DNA from: Planctomycetota bacterium
Lineage (GTDB): Bacteria; Planctomycetota; Planctomycetia; Pirellulales; Pirellulaceae
Assembly (NCBI GenBank): GCA_014238905.1
Contig: JABAAE010000010.1
Location: 224,043-288,042 of the forward strand
Length of the DNA stretch: 64,000 bases
Direction: 5' to 3'
The position numbers and the translations under genes are program-made. Numbering within the stretch: the stretch's first letter is position 1; every line of letters begins with the position of its first letter. This document shows, piece after piece, positions 1 to 6,780 of the stretch. The notes below the pieces were generated by a model. The model was not told where the DNA came from, searched no databases, and saw only the letters and a list, made by a program, of their open reading frames with translations.

Positions 1-505
1 AAACACACCAAGCAACGCCAGCTGAAATCGGAAGGGTCACTATTAGTACGTTTCCTAGTACATGAGCAGTTGCTGGGCCTGCACGGTCAAGATCTTGTAG
101 AATTACCCAAAAATCACCAAACAGAAAACAATACGCAACAAAAACAGAAAGCCAAAGCCATGCTTGAGCTTCTTTCTCCCACTCTTTGGGGCTTAGTCGC
201 CTTTTTTTTCTTTTGCCCTCATCATTTAACTGCTGTAAATAATGGTGGCCATCTGACGTAATCGACCACTTGCCGTCGTCGGATAGAGAAATAAGTCCCG
301 CATCACGCAAATGGTATTTTGCTCTGGCAAACCTCTTCTCTATGACGGTTTTACCTGAGGTATTACGCTGGTCTCTTTCTTGCACCGAAAGAGACAATGC
401 AATAGAAACATGTTCGCAAATCTCTTCTTCGGTTTTGCTTTCGCCATTTTCTAGCGCAGACAAGAGTGGAATCAAGTAGGGTTGATAGTTTTTTGGCAAA
501 CTCAT
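1..505 (-). CDS. Mrr-N-like winged-helix membrane protein (partial, runs off left edge)
   Basis: Reading the minus strand from the ATG at 503-505 gives an open frame of 168 codons to the window edge with no stop. Residues 1-90 (start MSLPKNYQPYLIPLLSALENG, later RFARAKYHLRDAGLI and WSITSDG) match the plan of the Mrr N-terminal winged-helix domain: a 'Y..L..PLL..L..G' opening helix, an 'R..WA..YL..AGL' recognition region and a 'I T..G' wing. A basic stretch (KRKKRR) and then at least two hydrophobic segments follow (WLWLSVFVAYCFLF and VLIVTLPISAGVAW). Mrr-N usually targets an Mrr-type endonuclease; that catalytic part, if present, lies outside the window. The family call is inference from motif reading, and no clear Shine-Dalgarno site is visible. 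Confidence 0.6.
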   Translation of the reverse strand, partial: MSLPKNYQPYLIPLLSALENGESKTEEEICEHVSIALSLSVQERDQRNTSGKTVIEKRFARAKYHLRDAGLISLSDDGKWSITSDGHHYLQQLNDEGKRKKRRLSPKEWEKEAQAWLWLSVFVAYCFLFGDFWVILQDLDRAGPATAHVLGNVLIVTLPISAGVAWCV

Positions 506-850
506 CTTGGGATCGGGGCCATGGAAAAATTAACTTTCAAAAGTCTGATGAGGAAATTAACAACGATCAAGGCACGCAGCCTAACTCATCCAGTATCGGT
601 CGTCAATTTTCCACCAGCGGTTGGCATCGACCAGCACGGAGCAGGATGAATTCTCATGATGATGGACGGCTGGGGCCCCATACAGCCAATCACTTGGCTT
701 CCGAAATCTTTACCCGACCCCCACGGGGTGAATGCGCAGTACCTAATATATAGCGGGCGTCTGTGGAGGGGGCAGAACGGGTTTTCTGCGTTCCCAAAGC
801 AGTAGCGGTTCCTGATGAGATGAAGGTCTTGCACCTGTAGGAGAGACTCC
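506..850. other. intergenic stretch, nothing recognised
   Basis: Short frames exist on both strands but none shows recognisable protein features. It lies between the divergent Mrr-N-like gene and a lipoprotein signal-peptide remnant, in what looks like worn island DNA. Confidence 0.4.
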
Positions 851-910
851 ATGCATCGATTTCTGATTCTGATTGTCTTGTTTGCTGCTGGGTGCAAAGA
901 AGTGATATAG
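851..910 (+). pseudogene. orphan lipoprotein signal peptide (19 codons)
   Basis: An ATG preceded by AGGAGAG opens a 19-codon frame reading MHRFLILIVLFAAGCKEVI and then TAG. This is a textbook type II signal peptide: a basic N-terminus, a hydrophobic core and the lipobox FAAGC, with only four residues after the lipid-anchored cysteine. It is either the start of a broken lipoprotein gene or a very small lipopeptide. Two complete lipoproteins lie within 1.6 kb, which favours a decayed lipoprotein gene in the same island. Confidence 0.45.
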
Positions 911-1007
911 TGGGGAGCAGAGATGTTGTGATCATTGGAGTGATCTAACTAATTAGGACCCAATACGCTGCCTGGTCTGGGAGTCGAAATCAATGAAGGA
1001 AAGCAAA

Positions 1008-1286
1008 ATGAAATCAATTCACATACTGGCAATTTGTGCCGCGATTTTTTTGGTCGGCTGTGGCGGCAAGGACTCAGAAATTAAGAAAAACTGGGACCTC
1101 TACAAGTCTGGTATCGCTGCTAGTGAAGCAGAAAAGTATGACGAAGCAGACGAGAAGTTAAAAGCCGCACTGAAAGATATCGATAGTCTCATCAAAAAGT
1201 ATCCTAATGAAAAAGTTCTCAAACAAAGGAAGGGGCTCATCAAGATTGGTATCTCTACCAATTCCGGCTTTAAAAACCTAAATTAA
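1008..1286 (+). CDS. small lipoprotein with helical TPR-like body
   Basis: A 92-residue protein. The ATG at 1008 is preferred over the in-frame ATG at 993 because AGGAA lies just upstream of 1008 and the signal peptide (MKSIHILAIC...) starts there. The lipobox LVGC predicts lipidation at about Cys18. The mature part is Lys/Glu-rich and helical (LYKSGIAASEAEKYDEADEKLKAAL), resembling a single tetratricopeptide-like helix pair. The first residues are almost identical to those of the lipoprotein at 1953-2396, so both probably share an ancestor or an exchanged signal sequence. No specific function is recognised. Confidence 0.65.
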   Translation: MKSIHILAICAAIFLVGCGGKDSEIKKNWDLYKSGIAASEAEKYDEADEKLKAALKDIDSLIKKYPNEKVLKQRKGLIKIGISTNSGFKNLN

Positions 1287-1472
1287 AATGAAGAATTGAA
1301 TTGGCGTAACGTGAAGGTGGATGAATATGGCCTTCGTAAGGCCTGTCAGTGGGCAGGAAACAGTGCGGCAACGGCCATGAAAAACGATGCCTTGATCCGC
1401 CGTGAAGATTTCATGGATCATGGCTCCCACCGCGGCCTAAAAGTTGACGCCAAATCCGACGCTATCATTTGA
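1287..1472 (+). pseudogene. tyrosine recombinase C-terminal fragment
   Basis: The frame following the preceding stop reads NEELNWRNVKVDEYGLRK, then ACQWAGNSAATAMKND, then ALIRREDFMDHGS, and stops with TGA at 1470-1472. This is the C-terminal block of planctomycete-type tyrosine recombinases, which normally has a 'CQW.GNS...AMK.Y' pattern carrying the nucleophile. Here the nucleophile position reads Asp (MKND) rather than Tyr, and the N-terminal core-binding and R-box regions are absent, so it is a dead remnant. Its 3' end faces the tRNA-Leu copy at 1585, as expected for an integrase lying next to its attachment site. Confidence 0.65.
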
Positions 1473-1584
1473 TTTGATGCCGAAACGGGCGCTGAACCGG
1501 CGAGCACCCACAAGCATGACAATACAGGAAACCCAATAAAAAACGCATTCGGCGCTAAAATACGGGAATCCGAATGCGTTCTAA

Positions 1585-1637
1585 TAGGCGAGACAGGAAT
1601 CGAACCTGCACGGGTTACCTCACTGGATCCTAAATCC
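1585..1637 (-). repeat. attachment-site copy: tRNA-Leu 3' part
   Basis: This 53-base segment repeats bases 3087-3139 of the intact tRNA-Leu in the same orientation, with one mismatch at 1620. The match runs from the tRNA 3' end through the anticodon stem and then stops abruptly. It cannot fold as a tRNA because the D-arm and 5' acceptor strand are missing. Such partial tRNA duplications mark the far end of elements integrated into tRNA genes by tyrosine recombinases, and a recombinase remnant lies just to the left. Confidence 0.75.
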
Positions 1638-1755
1638 GAATCGATCCAAGACTGAACTTTTCAGTTTGCCATTAATTCTTATTTTTATGGGGTTATTCAC
1701 TAATAAGAACGAGTAAACCGCCAGATGATTCTATTTGCTGGCAGGAAATTTTAGA

Positions 1756-1779
1756 AAAACCGGATACAAACCGGATACG
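1756..1779 (+). repeat. 24-bp direct repeat, copy 1
   Basis: The sequence AAAACCGGATACAAACCGG plus ATACG is repeated exactly at 2961-2984 in the same orientation. Each copy itself contains CCGGATAC twice, separated by AAA. The two copies lie inside the tRNA-Leu-bounded segment and may be recombinase arm-type sites or leftover integrase-gene sequence. Confidence 0.55.
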
Positions 1780-1952
1780 GGGTGCAGTTTTAGTTTCAAA
1801 TTCAATCATCAAATATCTATCTTCTTCAGCGGCGGGCCTTCTGACGAAATCGGCCCTCGCTCAAAATCCTCTTGAGCAAAATAGTAGAGCCAAACCAGTC
1901 CGAATAAGATTCGCAATGATCCACAGAAGTTATTTTCTTATTTGGAAAAATC

Positions 1953-2396
1953 TCATTGCTTCTTTGACGAACTTGACCACTCCATCGTAACGTCATCTGA
2001 ATCACCTTTTACGCCATTGGGTCCGCAACTCCGAACCACAACTTTTTCTTCACTGGATTCCACGACCAAGTCATTACCCCATGGATCCGAGTTTATTTTA
2101 CCAAGATAAGGCCCTTTCCATTCCTTTTGGGACATGCCATTTGGAGCCGACTTGAAATCAGCAAGCTTGCTGACATGCCGCCCAGTATTGTAGTGATATT
2201 TTTTGCAGCCGGTAATAAGCGATTTCAGCTGTTCATCAGCAAGCCGTATGTAAATCACAGCACTGTCACCTTTTTTTGCCGCCTTCGTATTTCCTGTTAC
2301 ACCACTTTGTTTATCGTTATCGTGATCAGCGCCACCACAACCCAAAACCAACATTAGTAAAACGCTGCAAATCGCTAGTGTGTGAATTGATTTCAT
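1953..2396 (-). CDS. lipoprotein with GspG-like C-terminal domain
   Basis: A 147-residue protein. AGGA lies upstream of the ATG at 2396. The signal peptide MKSIHTLAICSVLL... ends in the lipobox VLGC (about Cys20). The C-terminal half (KLADF.....GPYL, then DPWGNDLVV, then SCGPNGVKGDSDDV) has the pattern of the soluble domain of type II secretion pseudopilin G, in which 'DPWG.PY' and 'S.GPDG..GTDDI' form the calcium-binding end. Planctomycetes use this domain in many exported proteins outside secretion systems, and here a lipid anchor replaces the usual N-methylation helix. The next gene starts 12 bases beyond its stop (in transcription order it precedes it), so the two are probably co-transcribed. 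Confidence 0.6.
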   Translation of the reverse strand: MKSIHTLAICSVLLMLVLGCGGADHDNDKQSGVTGNTKAAKKGDSAVIYIRLADEQLKSLITGCKKYHYNTGRHVSKLADFKSAPNGMSQKEWKGPYLGKINSDPWGNDLVVESSEEKVVVRSCGPNGVKGDSDDVTMEWSSSSKKQ

Positions 2397-2408
2397 TTCT
2401 TTTGGTCC

Positions 2409-2882
2409 TTATTTAAAAATCCTCGTAACTTCTTCAAACATCATATGTTCTATCTTATCAAGATTATTTAATGCCGCCCTTATCACTAAATTTGATTGTT
2501 CATTTCCAGCGAAAGCAGGGTCTACCCTAAAAGCTCCATCTTTAGATGGCAACATTATGGTTCCATCTGTTCTGGACTTAAAAGATGTGCCTTCTCTTGA
2601 TGTTTGAAACCCAGAAATAACGACTCTGGCTCCTTGCGTCATCAGCCATTTTGCCCAGTCAATCTCAAAACTCCCGCGATCTGATTCAGAAATGTATGAT
2701 GCTTCAGGAATTGCGAAAACTTCATCGAGATCCATCTTCAGAATATCAAGATAAATAACGGCTAAAGTATTTTTTGAATTGCTGATTTTGTAGTAAGTCT
2801 TGATTTTACTTTTTAGAAGGTCTTCTAAATTAGATAAAAAGCCAGTAGCGATATCATCAGTCAATCCAAAGTCTGTTTTCAA
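2409..2882 (-). CDS. conserved-looking hypothetical protein
   Basis: A 157-residue soluble protein without signal peptide or membrane segment, starting at a TTG (an in-frame TGA lies two codons upstream and no ATG is available). No family is recognised. It is followed after 12 bases by the GspG-like lipoprotein gene, so the pair likely forms a two-gene operon inside the segment bounded by the two tRNA-Leu copies. Confidence 0.45.
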   Translation of the reverse strand: MKTDFGLTDDIATGFLSNLEDLLKSKIKTYYKISNSKNTLAVIYLDILKMDLDEVFAIPEASYISESDRGSFEIDWAKWLMTQGARVVISGFQTSREGTSFKSRTDGTIMLPSKDGAFRVDPAFAGNEQSNLVIRAALNNLDKIEHMMFEEVTRIFK

Positions 2883-2960
2883 TATTCACATATCACAAAG
2901 CAACATCAGACAACGTTGGTGAATTTGATTGGAAAAGATGATGCCCCGGAGAAACTCGCC

Positions 2961-2984
2961 AAAACCGGATACAAACCGGATACG
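2961..2984 (+). repeat. 24-bp direct repeat, copy 2
   Basis: Exact second copy of the repeat at 1756-1779. It is followed directly by the 13-bp tandem repeat at 2985. Confidence 0.55.
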
Positions 2985-3029
2985 ACAAGACGCATAGACA
3001 AGACGCATAGACAAGACGCATAGACAAGA
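2985..3029 (+). repeat. 13-bp tandem repeat, 3.4 copies
   Basis: The unit ACAAGACGCATAG occurs at 2985-2997, 2998-3010 and 3011-3023, followed by a partial ACAAGA. The array sits just before the 3' end of tRNA-Leu. Confidence 0.75.
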
Positions 3030-3086
3030 AAAAACAGAGGCCCAGACCGTCACCAAAACGATCTGAGCCTTCTATTAATTGCTCAG

Positions 3087-3168
<82 letters not shown>

Positions 3169-3691
3169 AAGTGCAGAAAAGCCCATAAAAATAGGCAGGT
3201 CAGCATTATAGCCGACTGCCCAGATTTGAAGAAGTGCTGATTTGTCTACTTTTTGAATTCAGTATCCTCCATACCGGCAAGATGTCGGTTAACTTTTCTC
3301 TGGTAGATTCTTTCGTCAGATGAAAAAAAACGCTGCCATTTTCGATGTGCCACGCAACTATTTTCATAACTTCTAAATCAGTCTTTCCAGATGTGAAAAG
3401 CATTGATGCAAACTATAAGGATTTTTTCAAGCTCATCCTTTCAGGCGATTTTCATGGAACCAATTTGCAAAGAAGTTTAAGTCGATTCAAAACGACGAGA
3501 GATTTTTCGAGGTGGAAGCAAATCTGCGCCCCCCATCATTACGAATAGGTCGGAACACCTGAGCAGGGAGTTGCCTATTATTGGGGTATTGGGGATGGAA
3601 TCTATGTTGTGGAAGTGGTCGGCGATCAAGTTGTCGGTACAACGACTAAAATTGAGCAGATGCATTTTTGAAAGTGAGTTTTCAACCACAA
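3169..3691. other. intergenic stretch, nothing recognised
   Basis: Only short frames without recognisable features lie between tRNA-Leu and the end of the dioxygenase gene. Confidence 0.4.
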
Positions 3692-4705
3692 TCAGCCTAA
3701 AGTATTGGCCGATGTGGTAGTGGGTGTTTTTTGATTCAGCACGCCATTTGAATTTCGGTACCGGCCCACTGTTTTTGGTGTGAAGGATGTTGTGGAGGCA
3801 ATGTGATCGATCCACGTTCTTACCAACGTTCTTGGAGGTGCCCCATTGTTGCGATCTGAAAAAGCAGTGCGGCTATGGCAAAGATGGCGGTTGTTAACAA
3901 AGAGAATCTCGCCCCGGTCGAGTTTTCTGGAAAAGACATGGGTATCGTTGTCCAGGAAACGGTCGATGTGGTCCATTGCGTCCAGCAGTCCTTCGGGCAT
4001 TGGCCTTTTCAGCTTTTGATAGGCTGTGGTGATCCAAAATCGCATGTACCGGAAATGTAGACCGCGGTGATCCAATTGGAAAATCGGAAATTCGTTTCGG
4101 TCGATTTCAGCGGTGTTCTGAACGGAACCCGGGGTGATGACGTCTCGTTTGGCCGGCCGCGAAAGCGGAAACAGTCTTTCCGGGTGCTGCTCGCAAAGCC
4201 AATAATATAAATCCGCCGCATTCGCCAATAATGATTCGCCCCCCTGAAATCCGGGATGAAGGCAAAGCAGTCCGACCACCTCTGGGCTATATTCCAAAGC
4301 AGAACTATCGGTATGGAAGCCCGAACATGCCCGAGTCTTGGAAATCGGGACCGGAGACTTGGTGTGGTCCAGTCCATGATCTTTGACGTCAAAAAATTCA
4401 CCGTAACGATGATTCAGTGGGCCAATCGATTGGGCGATGATGGCATAAACAAGTCGCAGTTCCTGATCGGTTAAATCCGAAAGACTGCAGCGTAGACAGA
4501 CGAACCCCGGGGCCTGGGAAAGCATTCTTTTCCAGCTGTCTACCCATGACGATACACTGGGCAGACGTGGAATCATCCCCGGTGGAGAAAACATGAAATC
4601 CAGACAGTCATTGATAACACGTGCAGGGATTTCGATGACCACCTTGTCTTCAGTAGGAACGCCCTTGTTCCAACGCAGCGGTTTGACGATTTGCAAAGGA
4701 TTCAT
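3692..4705 (-). CDS. TauD/TfdA-type Fe(II)/2-oxoglutarate dioxygenase
   Basis: A 337-residue cytoplasmic enzyme. The iron-binding motif H-x-D is seen as FHTDSS (His131, Asp133), the distal His as NNRHLCHSRTAF (probably His277), and the 2-oxoglutarate-binding Arg in PPRTLVRTWID (Arg292 or Arg296). The Asp of H-x-D is kept, so a hydroxylase or desaturase is expected rather than a halogenase of this superfamily. The stretch 'GLLCLHPGFQGGESLLANA' fits the TauD core. The start codon overlaps the methyltransferase stop (ATGA at 4702-4705), so translation is coupled. The substrate is unknown; the neighbours suggest tailoring of a small metabolite. The last ~35 residues are low-complexity Thr/Asn-rich. 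Confidence 0.8.
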   Translation of the reverse strand: MNPLQIVKPLRWNKGVPTEDKVVIEIPARVINDCLDFMFSPPGMIPRLPSVSSWVDSWKRMLSQAPGFVCLRCSLSDLTDQELRLVYAIIAQSIGPLNHRYGEFFDVKDHGLDHTKSPVPISKTRACSGFHTDSSALEYSPEVVGLLCLHPGFQGGESLLANAADLYYWLCEQHPERLFPLSRPAKRDVITPGSVQNTAEIDRNEFPIFQLDHRGLHFRYMRFWITTAYQKLKRPMPEGLLDAMDHIDRFLDNDTHVFSRKLDRGEILFVNNRHLCHSRTAFSDRNNGAPPRTLVRTWIDHIASTTSFTPKTVGRYRNSNGVLNQKTPTTTSANTLG

Positions 4706-5466
4706 TGTTTTTCAATTTGAAAGGCCAAGTGCAGCGGAAGGTCTAAAAGAGGTTCGAAAAATTCGGGATCCAGCTCGACATGGTCGTTGGTAATTTTGAG
4801 CTCGTGAACGTCAGGGAGAAGCCGAAATCCTGCCTGTTTCAAGCAGTGAAAATAATCCTCGATCGTCTTGTGAACGCATTGTACTCGCACGGGAACACGG
4901 TCTCGGCGCCAGATCTCTCCGGGAAATCGTTGGTCTCGCCCACTGAAGTACCCGCCAGCACTCTCAAAATAGAATGGAAACTGGTCTTTCTTTAAAAACG
5001 GTAAAGCGGGATGGGGAACCGCAAAAATTAATCTGCCCCCTGACTTTAATGAGGTAAATGCGTTCTGCATCGTTTGCTGTGTTTCTTCAAGGGTCAAATA
5101 ATTAAACAGAAATACAGCCACAACCAAATCATGAGCGCCTTTATCTATCGGTATTTTTTGCCTCAGATCTCCTACCGCGAAACTTAGTCCCTTCCGAGGA
5201 AATTGGCTTTGCTGGTGGTTGGCCGCGTCAATCATCTTTTCGGAGATGTCGATACCATGGGCCTGTTTTGCGCCCCGCTTCATGAGCTCCCTGGCGACGT
5301 AGCCCTCGCCGCAACCCAGGTCTAGGATGGAGGAGCCGGAAATCGGCTCACACAGTTCCAGCAAGAACGGACGGGCTGAATAATCGGATAGCAGAATGGG
5401 TTCATCGCGAGTCCACTGTTCAGCCTGGGCATTGTAGATTTGTCGCGTATCGTCGATGGTCTTCAT
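4702..5466 (-). CDS. class I SAM-dependent methyltransferase
   Basis: A 254-residue enzyme. Motif I, ILDLGCGEGYVARELMKRG, begins near residue 47; the acidic ribose-binding HGIDISEKMI follows, then GDLRQKIP and a motif IV-like HDLVVAVFLFNYL. The ATG at 5466 is chosen because GGAGGG lies 9 bases upstream and the stop of the preceding diiron oxidase gene ends one base before it. The C-terminal half ('FAVPHPALPF', 'ESAGGYFSGRDQ') resembles small-molecule O/N/C-methyltransferases. It sits between two oxygenase genes in a coupled operon, so methylation of the same metabolite is likely. Confidence 0.85.
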   Translation of the reverse strand: MKTIDDTRQIYNAQAEQWTRDEPILLSDYSARPFLLELCEPISGSSILDLGCGEGYVARELMKRGAKQAHGIDISEKMIDAANHQQSQFPRKGLSFAVGDLRQKIPIDKGAHDLVVAVFLFNYLTLEETQQTMQNAFTSLKSGGRLIFAVPHPALPFLKKDQFPFYFESAGGYFSGRDQRFPGEIWRRDRVPVRVQCVHKTIEDYFHCLKQAGFRLLPDVHELKITNDHVELDPEFFEPLLDLPLHLAFQIEKQ

Positions 5467-5467
5467 T

Positions 5468-6211
5468 TTAAATTCCCTCCGCCCTTTCCAGCATCTGATC
5501 CCAGAAACGGCACCTGAGGTCCAAGGCCGCGACCATGCCGCGACGGATTTCATCAAGGTTGGTTGGGGACTGATGTGCGAAATCGCCGGCGACACGCATC
5601 ATCAGTTCTGCATGTTCGTCATCCACTTCGGAGTGTAATTCAAAAAAGACGTAGTCTCTTCGACGCAGACTGGTTTGTGACTCGATGCCAGCTGTGATAT
5701 AGCGATAGATGTGCTTTACCATTGCCTCTGTTCCCAGTCCCAAGGCGCCGATGGCCTCGGCCGGGGTGCTCTTTTCCAGCAAGAATCGGAATCGTTGACG
5801 CCAGAGCATCGCGGCACGACAGAGTATTTGGGATTGAGGGTTGATTCCCAATGCCGATTGAAACCGGCGAAACAAAATCGGGTGGGGAATTCCCTGAACC
5901 CAGGATTCCTTTATTCCCATTTCTTCCAGTTGTTGGACGGTCTCCTCATCAAGATGTCCCTGTTCCTCATTCAGATTTTCAGTGAAATACTCGCGGTGTT
6001 GTGGATCTGCCAACTTATTCATGACGCAGTTAAGGTACCGTGGAAACCAGCTGGTATAGCCCTGGTACTGGATGGCAAAATCGGTGATCGCTGACTGTGG
6101 ATTGGGTAGGGATCCACTCGCCAGAGCTTTCAGGTAGGGGTGATGAATGGCCCGGTGTTGTAGAGCGGTTTCGGTCAAATCACGGACTTGGGTCAATTGA
6201 CAAATAATCAT
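5468..6211 (-). CDS. heme-oxygenase-like diiron oxidase (HDO) family protein
   Basis: A 247-residue all-helical protein of the TenA/PqqC/heme-oxygenase fold. The residues expected to bind two irons in HDO enzymes (UndA, CADD, BesC, SznF families) are all visible: an E-x-x-H pair in NEEQGH (Glu83, His86), a central Glu in GLGTEAM (Glu162), and H-x3-D-x2-H in ELHSEVDDEH (His193, Asp197, His200). The frame stays open to 6547, but the start at 6211 is chosen because GAGGA precedes it and homology-like sequence begins there. Known HDOs do N-oxygenation, oxidative decarboxylation, C-C cleavage or pABA formation; which applies here cannot be read from sequence. One base separates its stop from the methyltransferase start. 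Confidence 0.8.
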   Translation of the reverse strand: MIICQLTQVRDLTETALQHRAIHHPYLKALASGSLPNPQSAITDFAIQYQGYTSWFPRYLNCVMNKLADPQHREYFTENLNEEQGHLDEETVQQLEEMGIKESWVQGIPHPILFRRFQSALGINPQSQILCRAAMLWRQRFRFLLEKSTPAEAIGALGLGTEAMVKHIYRYITAGIESQTSLRRRDYVFFELHSEVDDEHAELMMRVAGDFAHQSPTNLDEIRRGMVAALDLRCRFWDQMLERAEGI

Positions 6212-6780
6212 CTGATGGTAATTCCTCGAAATCGGTAGCGAAAAAAACAGGTTTGGTCTCGCCCAGAATGCTGTGCCATCCCAAGCGGGCAAATCAACCC
6301 GCTGCGATTTGCTAAGAGTGAGTAAAAGCAAAAAGTGCGCCAAAAATGCAGATGGGACAGCGACACGGCCCTTATCGACGGATTTGGCTACCCAGTTGGG
6401 TGCGCAAAGCAACCAAAAACCGACTGGGAGACAACTTGGTTCGATCGGGTCAATGTCGATTTGGCTGACAGACGCGGGGAATTCGTGGCTGATCGCGGGC
6501 CAAAGGCAGCGTGTATTCCAAAGTCGCAATTGAGCAACAAAATCCACATTTTTTGGGGATTCAGGCCGAGTGTAGAGCCGTAAACGGTTCCGTGGCAGTC
6601 GTTTGGTCTTGTTTCGAGACGGTCATCTCAAATAAAGACAGTTGGGTTCCGGCCAGAGTAAATCCGTCAAGGACGCTGAAACCGCGATCTGGTGCCGTTT
6701 TGGACGCCCAGCGGTCTCGATATTTCTGTTCTCCACAACTTCGTGTGGTCTTTAAGCGATCCGTCAGGCACTGTCCAAGT
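6212..6780. other. intergenic region between MFS gene and HDO operon
   Basis: No gene is recognised on either strand. The upstream extension of the HDO frame encodes a Trp- and Pro-rich sequence with no family features. The region probably holds the promoter and leader of the three-gene operon. Confidence 0.4.

Larger units (their letters stand above)
1473..1952. other. island spacer holding an att-like tRNA copy
   Basis: No coding frame is recognised. The stretch holds the partial tRNA-Leu copy (1585-1637) and one copy of a 24-base direct repeat (1756-1779); both are listed separately. Confidence 0.5.

Noticed and set aside
70..261. Plus-strand 63-codon frame
   Set aside because: It is antisense to the Mrr-N-like gene and has no protein features.
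586..935. Two overlapping minus-strand frames
   Set aside because: No signal, family or composition support; they overlap the lipoprotein signal remnant on the other strand.
3692..4705. TauD-like protein as a possible Fe/2OG halogenase
   Set aside because: The metal-binding Asp of H-x-D (Asp133) is present; halogenases of this superfamily have Ala or Gly there.
5711..6094. Plus-strand 127-codon frame
   Set aside because: Shadow of the diiron-oxidase gene, whose metal ligands are conserved on the minus strand.
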